Source: a virus
Virus record (IMG/VR): IMGVR_UViG_3300036826_000337
Coordinates: 1-21,368 of that record
Reading direction: 5' to 3' (one strand)
DNA length: 21,368 nucleotides
In this document: positions 5,820-13,657 of the stretch, piece by piece
Layout: each line of letters opens with the position of its first letter
How positions within the stretch are numbered: the stretch's first letter is position 1
Notes under the pieces: model-generated
Seen by the model: the letters and a program-made list of their open reading frames with translations, nothing else
Database searches by the model: none
What the model was told of the DNA's origin: nothing
Program-made: the position numbers and the translations under genes

Positions 5820-7108
5820 AAGCCCGTCGTGCCGGCCGCGGCCGTCGCGTTCACCTCCGCTGCAATCTGCGCCATCGCATCGGCCAGCGTCGGATTATAG
5901 TCACCAACCGTCAACCGCGCCTCCGTCGTCGCCGCGCGATCGGGAAGCTGCTTTAACACGACCCGCTGCACGGCCATTTCTTTTCCGTTCCAGCCATAGC
6001 GTGCAGCCGTCAGACGCACGATGCCGCCCGGCTGTGCGCCGACTGTCCAGCAGACCAGCTCGCCGCGTTCGTTCGGCGTCGATGCCCGCGCCAGGTCCGT
6101 CTGCGCATACTGCAGCGCCGTGTTCGCGTGCGTTACCCGCAAGTCGTAATCGACCCACTGCAGCAGTCCGTACTGGTCGATGGAATTCTGATCATAAACA
6201 TGCGCCGTTACTCCGTCACCGACGAACGTTACGTCATTCGCCGGCGCATAGAAATCTTCGCTGTAGGCTTCGACCCGGAACGACGGTTTGCCGGCCACGT
6301 CGGCCAGCTCCAATATCGGTATCGCCGGATTCTCGCCGTAGGTCAGCACGCCGTTTACGTCAATGAACCAAACCCGGCCCGTTGCTTTCGCGATCGCATC
6401 GAGTATCTGCGTCACCGTCTGATACTCAAAATTCAGCGCCAGTACGGCTGTGCGCGTAATCGTGCCCGTCTGCAGAATGGAAGGCGTCAAGCCGGTTCCC
6501 GTCAGCACGTCGCGGATGATCTGGTCGTCATACAGGCCCAGCGCCGTATAGTCTTTCGTCCATTGCCGACCGTCCGTAAACAGTTTGTAATCGCGGCAGG
6601 TATAGGAAACTTCGACCGTGCCATCGAGTGCCCCCGCATCCGCCATGCTGCGCGCTGCCACAAAGCCCACAAACAAGGTCGAAGGACTGGCTGCCGTCAG
6701 CGCCATCTGCGGCAGCGACCAGGCCGCAAACAGCGGCGCGCCCAGATAGACCGCATCCACGCCGATCGTGAATACCGTATCGGCCGGTGAGAAGCCGCAC
6801 TCGAACCAGATTTCGATCACACGTGTCGAATCGAAGGCCGCACTGCGCATCGGCAGTCGATCCGGCCCCAGGTTATAGACGATGCGGTACGGATTCGGCA
6901 AAGCATCCTGATTGCCGGAAATCTGCGAACCGTACCAGCTCGCGCCGTTCGCATCCACCAGCCGGCCGCGAAAGAACCAGGCGCCGCCCGGCCCGCCTTT
7001 CGGCCATTCCACCGCCAGCGACAAATAGCAGTCATGAAAATCCGTCGGCGCAAAATGCGCCAGCCGTACCTGGCCGGCTCCGTATTTGCGATCGACTTGA
7101 AACAGCAT
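5816..7108 (-). CDS. Baseplate hub-like tail protein
   Basis: 430 residues, predicted structural component of the tail tip. The N-terminal third is beta-rich and aromatic (WPKGGPGGAWFFRGRLVD, and a run with WYGSQISGNQ), resembling a sandwich module. The middle and end resemble hub proteins of the gp27/gpD/Tal type: the motif QILDAIAKATGRVWFIDVNG followed by LTYGENP, the EAYSEDFYAPANDVTFVGDG strand pair, and a long helix with a column of polar residues near ALQYAQTDLA. It comes after the fibre-like genes and before the replication part. A hub would attach the tail tip to the tube. Assignment is from the general pattern, not from a close homologue. Confidence 0.65.
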   Translation of the reverse strand: MLFQVDRKYGAGQVRLAHFAPTDFHDCYLSLAVEWPKGGPGGAWFFRGRLVDANGASWYGSQISGNQDALPNPYRIVYNLGPDRLPMRSAAFDSTRVIEIWFECGFSPADTVFTIGVDAVYLGAPLFAAWSLPQMALTAASPSTLFVGFVAARSMADAGALDGTVEVSYTCRDYKLFTDGRQWTKDYTALGLYDDQIIRDVLTGTGLTPSILQTGTITRTAVLALNFEYQTVTQILDAIAKATGRVWFIDVNGVLTYGENPAIPILELADVAGKPSFRVEAYSEDFYAPANDVTFVGDGVTAHVYDQNSIDQYGLLQWVDYDLRVTHANTALQYAQTDLARASTPNERGELVCWTVGAQPGGIVRLTAARYGWNGKEMAVQRVVLKQLPDRAATTEARLTVGDYNPTLADAMAQIAAEVNATAAAGTTGL

Positions 7109-7112
7109 CGAC

Positions 7113-7664
7113 TTAACTCACCCGGTAACTCAGCGAAATCATGCCTTGATTGACGCCGGCCTTGAACACGGCGCCGCCGGGCATCGCAAAGACCAGCCGG
7201 TTATTCACCTTGTCCAGCCAGCAGGCCGTCGCAGTCCATCCCGCGCCAGGCGAAACCACGGCAGCCGTTGCTGCCATAGACGCAGCCAGATTCACCGCAG
7301 GAACCGGCAGCGTGAGATAGAGATAGGTATCAAGCGTTCCGCCCAGCGTCAGCGTGAAATTCAACTGCAGTAAGCATTCCGCGCCGCGCCGCAGATACTG
7401 CGCCAGATAGACCGTCAGCGCCGAAACCGTCATCGCGCCGGATGCCGTCACCACCGGCGTGTACGTCTGCCAGTCGTTCCCGAATTTCACCCGGTCTGGC
7501 GCCGCGAACGTCACCGCGCCGGCAACCGTCAGACTGCCCAGGTTCGTGAGTGCATAACCGCCTGCATTCACATCGCCGCCCCACGTCTGCAGGTTTTCGA
7601 GCAATGCGTTGTATTGATTCGCCGTCGAAGCTTCGCCTGCCTGTACCGGAGCCGGCCAGCTCAT
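7113..7664 (-). CDS. Short fibre-like tail protein (paralogue B)
   Basis: 183 residues from ATG 7664, which overlaps the upstream stop as ATGA and has GGAGG in front. A longer reading from 7703 lies inside the neighbour. The first 39 residues (MSWPAPVQAGEASTANQYNA, then LLENLQTWGGDVNAGGYAL) match the start of the next upstream gene at 25 of 39 positions. After this anchor come beta strands with Thr, Val and Gly (TYTPVVTASGAMTVSALTVY, then LTLPVPAVNLAASMAATAAV), as in small host-binding tips. It probably forms a tail spike or fibre tip together with the paralogue. The receptor is unknown. Confidence 0.7.
   Translation of the reverse strand: MSWPAPVQAGEASTANQYNALLENLQTWGGDVNAGGYALTNLGSLTVAGAVTFAAPDRVKFGNDWQTYTPVVTASGAMTVSALTVYLAQYLRRGAECLLQLNFTLTLGGTLDTYLYLTLPVPAVNLAASMAATAAVVSPGAGWTATACWLDKVNNRLVFAMPGGAVFKAGVNQGMISLSYRVS
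7548..7664 (-). repeat. Fibre anchor module, copy B
   Basis: 117 bases coding the first 39 residues of the shorter fibre-like protein. They align without gaps to 8900-9016. 25 of 39 residues are identical, with the core QTWGGDV and QYNAL conserved. DNA identity is clearly lower than protein identity, which indicates an old duplication. Confidence 0.75.
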
Positions 7665-9016
7665 ACGTTCGCCACCTCCGACCAGGGAACAACCGCTTCC
7701 CAAATTTCCGTATCCGATTTCTTGCCGAACACGTGCAGGCCGTCTGCCTCGGCCAGGAAGTTCACCGCGCCGACGGGTATCGTCTGCTCCGGCTGAACAT
7801 CACCATCCACCGGATCAGTCGTTTCCGTTTTCGCCGACCGCATATGCTGGCGAATCTCATCGAGCGATGCGCCGGACCCATGCGGAACCCAGGCCAGGCC
7901 GGAAACATTACCGGATGCGTAAATATTGCCCTGCGTGCGCATGCTGCCGGAGGCCGGATAAAACGTCGGATCGACTGCGAATCGGCCGTCATTGACGATC
8001 TGAAAATAATTCGCAGCGGTGCCGCTTTTGTTCAGCAGGTAATCGAAATTGGATGTGATGCGCCCGACGGCTAGTAGTGTGCCCTGCACAGTTAAACCCG
8101 ACCCGGTGCCGCCGGAAAAATCAATGGTTGGCGCCCCGCCGCTCAGTCCCAAACGCCACCAACTGGACGGGTTAATCGGAGTGTTGCAAACCGCAAACCA
8201 CTGCGCATTGAACTGCGTGGCAGTCGGAGTCTGACCGAGGCGCAGATAGGCATCGTTACTACTCAACGTGGCTGGCGCCAACAGTACTGCGCCGGCGCTG
8301 AAATTCGCAACCCCACCGCTGAAATTCACGGGCTGCGCGCTATCGAAAGCGATGGGACCATTCGCGCGCACGGAAACCGGCGCGCCCACCGGCGCATTCG
8401 GCGAAGCAACCGCCAATTGTAGGTAGGAACCAGCCGAACTTTGCGCCGTCAGCGTTAGCGCTTGCAAATCTCCCGCAGCCGTCAGGCTGCCGCTCGCCGC
8501 AATCGCGCGCACGCGCAAATCGCGGTCCACACCATTTGAATCGGAGATTTGCAGCACGCCGGCCGCGTTGCGCTGTATTCCGACGTCAATCGGATCCGAT
8601 GGTAAGTTATTCCCGCTCGCGAAGCCAATCACGCCAACGGCCGGCAGCTTGATCGGACTCCGCGCATTCGCCCCCGTCGTCGCAAACGATACAATGCCCT
8701 GGCCGGCCGTCACATCGTAGAGCGTCAGCCAGGCGCCGGCCGGCGTATCGGTAAAGGCGAAGCGATGCCCGCCTGTAGCCGTGTTCTCGATCACGAGCGA
8801 CGTACCGCCTGCATTCGCCGACGTCACAATCAACGGCGTACCCTGGCTGGCGCCGCCATTCGCGGTAAAAAGCTGCGTCTCTAGATTTGCGGCATTCTTC
8901 AGCGCATAATTGCCCGCATCCACATCGCCGCCCCATGTCTGCAAAGCAGCCACCAGTGCGTTATACTGCGCAGCCGTCGCCGTCTGGCCCGGCACGACTG
9001 TATTAGGCCAGGCCAT
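7661..9016 (-). CDS. Fibre-like tail protein (paralogue A)
   Basis: 451 residues from ATG 9016. The N-terminal 39 residues carry the anchor QYNALVAALQTWGGDVDAGN and the YALKNAANLE step common in phage fibres. The long central part is Gly-, Ala- and Asn-rich with short strands (GASQGTPLIVTSANAGGTSL, GASLDEIRQHMRSA), as in trimeric beta-structured shafts. The C-terminus has a polar head with VNFLAEADGLHVFGKKSD. It is likely a receptor-binding fibre. There is no sign of a hydrolase motif or of a variable-repeat cassette. It overlaps its upstream neighbour by 14 bases and is coupled to paralogue B by ATGA. Confidence 0.72.
   Translation of the reverse strand: MAWPNTVVPGQTATAAQYNALVAALQTWGGDVDAGNYALKNAANLETQLFTANGGASQGTPLIVTSANAGGTSLVIENTATGGHRFAFTDTPAGAWLTLYDVTAGQGIVSFATTGANARSPIKLPAVGVIGFASGNNLPSDPIDVGIQRNAAGVLQISDSNGVDRDLRVRAIAASGSLTAAGDLQALTLTAQSSAGSYLQLAVASPNAPVGAPVSVRANGPIAFDSAQPVNFSGGVANFSAGAVLLAPATLSSNDAYLRLGQTPTATQFNAQWFAVCNTPINPSSWWRLGLSGGAPTIDFSGGTGSGLTVQGTLLAVGRITSNFDYLLNKSGTAANYFQIVNDGRFAVDPTFYPASGSMRTQGNIYASGNVSGLAWVPHGSGASLDEIRQHMRSAKTETTDPVDGDVQPEQTIPVGAVNFLAEADGLHVFGKKSDTEIWEAVVPWSEVANV
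8900..9016 (-). repeat. Fibre anchor module, copy A
   Basis: 117 bases coding the first 39 residues of the longer fibre-like protein, homologous without gaps to 7548-7664. Both copies begin at the start codon, so the duplicated unit equals the attachment module of the fibre. Confidence 0.75.
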
Positions 9017-9239
9017 TCTTTTCTGCTCCGAACAAATCCGGCTGCGGCAGCTCCGCGGCCGGTTCCATCAGAATTAGCAGCCGATCTTCCTCTAAGTGCA
9101 CGCGGCCGCGAAAACCATGCTGCTCCGCGATGAACTGCAGCACCCCCTGCATGGCTCCCTGCGCCATCGCGATGACTTCCCGCTGCCGGCGGAACCAGGC
9201 CTGCTCCGCGGCCGTGAGTTCATACGTTTTCATGCCCAT
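9003..9239 (-). CDS. Small hypothetical tail-region protein
   Basis: 78 residues from ATG 9239. An ATG at 9233 gives 76 residues and an ATGA overlap with the upstream gene. An AAGGA site suits 9239 better by spacing (6 bases against 12). The protein starts helical (TAAEQAWFRRQREVIAMAQG) and then has a strand-rich part (GFRGRVHLEEDRLLILMEPA). No family is recognised. Placed between the tail tip protein and the fibres, it may be a small tip or fibre-attachment factor. Confidence 0.6.
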   Translation of the reverse strand: MGMKTYELTAAEQAWFRRQREVIAMAQGAMQGVLQFIAEQHGFRGRVHLEEDRLLILMEPAAELPQPDLFGAEKNGLA

Positions 9240-10129
9240 TGCGCGTCCTTACTCGTCGGGTTTGCTTCATCCGCCCAGAGAAAGTCATCCCAAACCGTAC
9301 CCTTCGGACACCAGGCCCATTTCGCGTTCTGGATGTTCGTGCCATCCTCCCAGTTACTCTGGTCCCACTTCTTGCACGTCAGCGGCTGAAAGGGCACCAG
9401 ACTCCCGGCGTAAGAGTCTGCATCGAAGGGAGGCAACTGCACGCCGGCTGGGTACGTACGGCCGCACAGCCAGACCGAATCGAGCCGGATTGTCGCCAGC
9501 AGCACATGCAGCGGCACGTCGGCTGCATGCGAAACGCGGAACCCGAATTCGACCAGATTCGAAGGCATTGCCGGCTGCGCCTGCGTCGGCGCCAGCCGCA
9601 GGCCGGCCGCAACCCAGCTATTCGCTTCCGCAATTGCCGTGCGCATCGGCGCTGCCCATTCGACGCCGGCCGCATCCTTCGCATACGGCAGCACGTATAG
9701 CGCCGGCTTCGTCGCCTGTGATGCATAAGCCACCTGCAGCCAGCCCCAGAACACATAGCCGTTGCCGTTCGTCGGCCAGGCGAACGAATGCACGAATTCG
9801 AGCGTCGCCGCTTGCGTCGCCGGCGTCCAATCGGTTTCGCTGCAGCCGATGCCGTAGGCCGATTGCGTCGCATCGAGGCGCAGCGCCGAACAGTCGCCGC
9901 GTGCCTGCCAGTCGCGCAAATCGCCCGGCTCCTCAAATCCCCAGGTCGCCACTTCCGCCCGGCAGTCGCGGCCGGTAATCTTCACTTTCGACAGATTCGT
10001 AATCCACGGCCCGCGGCCGGCCGAATGAATCGAGAAATTCGCGGCCGAAGAAAATTGCGCATCGAGCGTAATCGCGGCATCGTACCAGGATTCGAGACGT
10101 GCGCCGTTGATGAAGATGTCGAACTTCAT
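9230..10129 (-). CDS. Tail tip protein, Dit-like position
   Basis: 299 residues, encoded directly after the tape measure (ATGA overlap), the usual place of the distal tail protein in siphophages. The N-terminal segment (MKFDIFINGARLESWYDAAI) resembles a hub-domain start with a strand-turn-strand. The middle (residues about 60-210) is a beta-sandwich-like, aromatic and Trp-rich part (FAWPTNGNGYVFWGWLQVAY) reminiscent of carbohydrate-binding modules. The C-terminus is Trp-rich as well (WDQSNWEDGTNIQNAKWAW). The role as tail tip structural protein follows from position. Sugar binding is inferred from the aromatic content only. Confidence 0.62.
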   Translation of the reverse strand: MKFDIFINGARLESWYDAAITLDAQFSSAANFSIHSAGRGPWITNLSKVKITGRDCRAEVATWGFEEPGDLRDWQARGDCSALRLDATQSAYGIGCSETDWTPATQAATLEFVHSFAWPTNGNGYVFWGWLQVAYASQATKPALYVLPYAKDAAGVEWAAPMRTAIAEANSWVAAGLRLAPTQAQPAMPSNLVEFGFRVSHAADVPLHVLLATIRLDSVWLCGRTYPAGVQLPPFDADSYAGSLVPFQPLTCKKWDQSNWEDGTNIQNAKWAWCPKGTVWDDFLWADEANPTSKDAQWA

Positions 10130-12996
10130 CGCACAACTCCCGCGACCTGTAACGCGTGCACGATATCCTGCGACACCTGCTCCGTCGTCGGCCCGACTTG
10201 CACGTTCAATACAACGTTCGGCCGCAGTGCGCCGGAACTCAGCGCAGTCCGAATATCGTTCAGCACCGAAACAACCGGCGTAAAATCAACCGAAAAACTC
10301 GAAACATCTACCGGCACGCCGGCCGCCGGCGCGAACTGAATTCGGCTGATTGCATCGCTCAACAACTGCACATTGAAAGCGCCGGCGAGCGCGGCGAGCT
10401 GCGCCGAAATCGTCGCGAAGCCAGTACGCATGTTATTAAAGCCGGCCGATAACTGATTCCAGAGTTCACTGCCCCAGTGCGTGATATCGCCGCGCAGCCC
10501 TACCACCTGATTACGCGTGTACGCCTGAAATTCCGTATAGAGATCATGCACGGCCATGTAGGTGAGGAACACACCCTGCTGGATGTTCTCCTCGATTTTC
10601 TGCGTACCGCGTGTCTGGAAAATGCCAATCACTCCGGTTATCGCCGACACCGCACCCGTCACCATCGAAAACGCGCTGCCCAGGCCGCCCAACGCCGCGC
10701 CCGCCGCGGAGCCGCCTGCCGGCGTGCCCGTTTTCGCGGCCGTCTGCGCAGCCGATCCGCCCAGGCCGCCGAACAGATCGCCGACACCTTTAAAGGCTTT
10801 TGTCACTTCGCCCAGCGCCGCCGTCAGCCCGTTGCCGCCGATCAGCGACTGGATGAACTTGCCCACCGCCGCCACGCCCTGCTGCACGAAAATCTGCGTG
10901 AACATCTTGCCGATATCCGTCAGCAGCGATTTCGTGATTTCACCGAAACTCTTGTCGCCGCTCCAGAGCGCATCCGTAATATCCGATGCCGTCTGCCGTA
11001 CCAGCCGCGTGATATTGCGCTGCGCATCCTTCCACATGGATTCCTGTTTGCCCAGCTCTTTACCGGTATTCTCCGTCTGGTTTTTCAGAGTCTGACCCTG
11101 TTCGTCGGCCGATTTGCGCACCTGCGCGCCCAGCTCCGCCAGCGCTGCCCGTTGCTCTGCCGAAAGATTGCCCCAGTCTTTCGCGATCGTCTGCGTAATC
11201 GTGTCCCAGGCCGCTTGATTGATGCGCTTGATTTCTTCCGTACTCGTGCCGGCCAGCGATACCTGCTGCTTCCAGCCTTCGCGCACGTTGTAAATCATGT
11301 CGTTGATGGACTTGTCACTCGCGTACTTGATAGACTCCATCGCGGTTCTGATACGCTCCGCGCCGGCCATCGCATCCCGCGCCATCGCTTCGGTTGCTTG
11401 ATCCGCTTCCTTATAAACCGGAGTCATGCCGCTGATTTGCTCATTCAGCTTTTTCGCCAGTTCGATCTGTGCTTCCCAGGCGCGAATCGAATCCATCGAA
11501 AATTTACGATGCGCTTCCGCTACTGTCTCGACGGCAGTACCCACGCCCTGCAACGCATCGCCGGTTTTGTGTAGCTGGTCAATTAAATTTTTCTGATTGA
11601 CAACCCAGTTCACTACTCCGTGGATTGCAGATTCGTTGCGCTTCGTCAAATCGGAAATGCGATCCCCGATTCCTTTCAAGGGACTGTTTACGTCCGTATT
11701 GATGGAATGGCCGAGTTCCTGAAAATTCTTCTTCAGACCGTCGCGCAGCGTGCCCAGATCTTCGCCGATCACATCGAAGGCGAATTTGATCCACTCCGGC
11801 ATTTTTAATGCGAGTTTGTTCCACAACCCGCCAATTGCGGCCAGCTCCCGCTGCGTATTCTGCAGCATGCTTTCGTTATATTTGTTAGCCTGTTCGGCCA
11901 GCTTCTCGAAAATGGCCTGTATGACCGCGGCCGTATAGGCCACGTAGTGAATCACGTTGTCAAGCGAAGTCTTCCAGGCCTGCGCCCACAGATCGCTTGC
12001 TTTCGCATTCGTATCGAGCGATGTGTTGACGAATCCCAGCGCCTTTGCAATGCCTTCGAACGCACCACCTACAAATTGCCGGATCTGACTAAAGCCGGTA
12101 CTGAGCGTATCGAACAATTTCTGCGCCAGACCCTGAATGACCCCGCTTTTGATAAACCAATCACCGAAAGCGGACACCCACTTCAAGGCCTCCGTCACCC
12201 AGCCCGAAACTTTCTGAATGGCCGGCCCGAATAGCGTCGTAAACGCCTGCGCTAGCGCTTCGACACCTTTACCGGCCGCCTCCGAGAATGCCGTTTTGAC
12301 GCCTCCAAGCGTGGCATTCAAACCCTTTAATGCCTCCGAACTGGAGAGCGCTTTGATGCCGGTATCGAGCAGCCAGCCGCCGACTTTTTCGGCAATCTGC
12401 AAGGCAGTCATGCCGGTTGCTGCACCGGCGGCGATCGTCGCCACACTACCTAAACTCGGAACAAGTTTCGATGCTGCACCGCCCAGCGAGGAAAGGAAAC
12501 TACCAGCCGTACTCGACTGCTTGCCGGTATTCTCTAGCGCCGTACCCGTCGTCTGCGCCGCCTGCGCAACTGCAGCCGTTTTCGCGGCTGCCTCCGTCGC
12601 GGCCGTTGTCGAAGCCTTAAATGCATCCGTTACCTTCGTCGTCGCCGTCGCTGCATTCGTTTCCGCCGCGGCCGTGGCTGCCGCCGATTCGGCAACCTTC
12701 TTCGTTGACTCCGCGGCTGATGCAGCCACCGTCGCCGTCTGCGCAAATTGCGCGTTGGACGCATTGAGCGCATTGCCTAACGCGCTGATCGATTGCGTTG
12801 TTTGGACATTCGCCAGGCCGGAGGTTTTGACCGATACCGAAAGCGCATCGAAGGATTTTGAGGCATTCGCGGCCGACGTCTGAATCGAGGAAACGGCCGC
12901 ATCCGTCGTTTTCTGCGCTTCCGCAATAGAACGGTTATAGGAATCCGTCACCGCGTTCAGAACAATATTGACGGTACGGTTCAAACCTTCAGCCAC
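10126..12996 (-). CDS. Tape measure protein
   Basis: 956 residues from GTG 12996; the start overlaps the chaperone stop by 8 bases. It determines tail length and is ejected with DNA. The N-terminal 60 residues are amphipathic helices. Residues about 85-150 are a long Ala/Thr-rich helical stretch. Residues about 178-215 are hydrophobic (SLGSVATIAAGAATGMTALQ, then IAEKVGGWLL). Later parts contain helices typical of tape measures (GAFEGIAKALG, EAQIELAKKLNEQ) and a second hydrophobic zone (GSAFSMVTGAVSAITGVIGI) before a helical C-terminus. It has no lytic domain that I recognise. By the known rule of about 1.5 angstrom per residue, the tail would be near 140 nm. Confidence 0.93.
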   Translation of the reverse strand: MAEGLNRTVNIVLNAVTDSYNRSIAEAQKTTDAAVSSIQTSAANASKSFDALSVSVKTSGLANVQTTQSISALGNALNASNAQFAQTATVAASAAESTKKVAESAAATAAAETNAATATTKVTDAFKASTTAATEAAAKTAAVAQAAQTTGTALENTGKQSSTAGSFLSSLGGAASKLVPSLGSVATIAAGAATGMTALQIAEKVGGWLLDTGIKALSSSEALKGLNATLGGVKTAFSEAAGKGVEALAQAFTTLFGPAIQKVSGWVTEALKWVSAFGDWFIKSGVIQGLAQKLFDTLSTGFSQIRQFVGGAFEGIAKALGFVNTSLDTNAKASDLWAQAWKTSLDNVIHYVAYTAAVIQAIFEKLAEQANKYNESMLQNTQRELAAIGGLWNKLALKMPEWIKFAFDVIGEDLGTLRDGLKKNFQELGHSINTDVNSPLKGIGDRISDLTKRNESAIHGVVNWVVNQKNLIDQLHKTGDALQGVGTAVETVAEAHRKFSMDSIRAWEAQIELAKKLNEQISGMTPVYKEADQATEAMARDAMAGAERIRTAMESIKYASDKSINDMIYNVREGWKQQVSLAGTSTEEIKRINQAAWDTITQTIAKDWGNLSAEQRAALAELGAQVRKSADEQGQTLKNQTENTGKELGKQESMWKDAQRNITRLVRQTASDITDALWSGDKSFGEITKSLLTDIGKMFTQIFVQQGVAAVGKFIQSLIGGNGLTAALGEVTKAFKGVGDLFGGLGGSAAQTAAKTGTPAGGSAAGAALGGLGSAFSMVTGAVSAITGVIGIFQTRGTQKIEENIQQGVFLTYMAVHDLYTEFQAYTRNQVVGLRGDITHWGSELWNQLSAGFNNMRTGFATISAQLAALAGAFNVQLLSDAISRIQFAPAAGVPVDVSSFSVDFTPVVSVLNDIRTALSSGALRPNVVLNVQVGPTTEQVSQDIVHALQVAGVVR

Positions 12997-13656
12997 GGCG
13001 TTTTACTCCCGGCAGGCTCAGAAAATACGCCTCCAATTGCCGGCCGCTAGGCATCTGCGGCGCCCGCGGCCGCGGCTGCTCTGCCGCTTCGTCTGGCTTC
13101 GTCAGCAGGAAAGATTCAACGGATACTTCCGGCGCATCCTTCGCGCGATTCGCCTGATAGGTCAGATACAGTAACTGCGCGATCATAAGTTCCCAATGCC
13201 GGTTTTGATCCCTCCACTGCTCGATGAGTGCATCCAGCTCCGGCCGCGTCAGCTCCCAGAATTCCCACTCCTCGAGCCGGAGGCGGATACGTGCGAAAGC
13301 CCGGAGTCGCTCCCACTCGTGAACGACGGAACCGCCAGGCCGTTGACGGCTGGCGCCGGCTGCGCTTCCGCTGCCGGCTCCGCGGAAGGGTTTGCCGTAC
13401 CCATCGCTTCCGCCACACAGGCGTTGTAATACGACAAATTCTGCATTTCGATTAACGGCCGCAGGCCTTCGAGCGTCAAGTCGGCGTGTTCATGCCGCAG
13501 TCCCAGAAATAACGCCTTCGCCACCGAGTCTAAATCGCGCTCCGGAAGCTGCTGCAGCTCAAGCACATCCGCCAGCGTGTAATACAGATACCGCGGCACT
13601 TCGTCGCCCAGAACGATTTCGACCCGCTGCAGTACTTTTCGCTTGCGTTCCGGCAT
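12989..13656 (-). CDS. Tail assembly chaperone GT (-1 frameshift product)
   Basis: A fusion predicted to arise when ribosomes on the upstream chaperone gene slip back one base. The T part is open from 13489 to the stop at 12991-12989 but lacks a good start. It codes HEWERLRAFARIRLRLEEWE, then FWELTRPELDALIEQW, which matches the T half of lambda-like chaperones. Slipping at AAACCCT gives 90 residues of G plus 132 of T, 222 in all. Such fusions bind the tape measure and tube protein during tail assembly. A lone ATG at 13186 would give only 65 residues and would leave the conserved T part untranslated, so fusion is favoured. Confidence 0.75.
13249..13656 (-). CDS. Tail assembly chaperone G
   Basis: 135 residues from ATG 13656, chosen because it lies immediately after the upstream stop; ATG 13686 would add ten residues overlapping the tail tube gene. 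The first 86 residues (RVEIVLGDEVPRYLYYTLAD to about VAEAMG) are alpha/beta and match the size and pattern of lambda G-like chaperones. The last 49 residues are a Pro/Ala and then Ser/Gly-rich tail, which is the usual end of the unshifted product. It holds the frameshift site listed separately. Confidence 0.75.
   Translation of the reverse strand: MPERKRKVLQRVEIVLGDEVPRYLYYTLADVLELQQLPERDLDSVAKALFLGLRHEHADLTLEGLRPLIEMQNLSYYNACVAEAMGTANPSAEPAAEAQPAPAVNGLAVPSFTSGSDSGLSHVSASGSRSGNSGS
13387..13393 (-). other. Candidate -1 slippery heptamer AAACCCT
   Basis: Read on the minus strand, codons GCA AAC CCT contain A AAC CCT, a perfect X XXY YYZ heptamer in the zero frame. It lies inside the overlap in which both frames are open (13489 to 13252) and is the only perfect heptamer I found there. 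After a slip the next codons read TTC CGC GGA, a Gly/Ser-rich linker, before the conserved T region. Confidence 0.6.
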
Positions 13657-13657
13657 A

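Noticed and set aside
7113-9016. Diversity-generating retroelement acting on the fibre genes
   Set aside because: No reverse transcriptase or template repeat is present; the shared part is an anchor at the start, not a variable end.
9130-9978. + strand frame of 282 codons
   Set aside because: It is antisense to the tail tip gene and its product is Ser/Arg/Pro-rich low complexity.
10477-12883. Several + strand frames over the tape measure gene (e.g. 365 and 221 codons)
   Set aside because: They are antisense shadows. The minus strand codes one continuous 956-residue tape measure protein.
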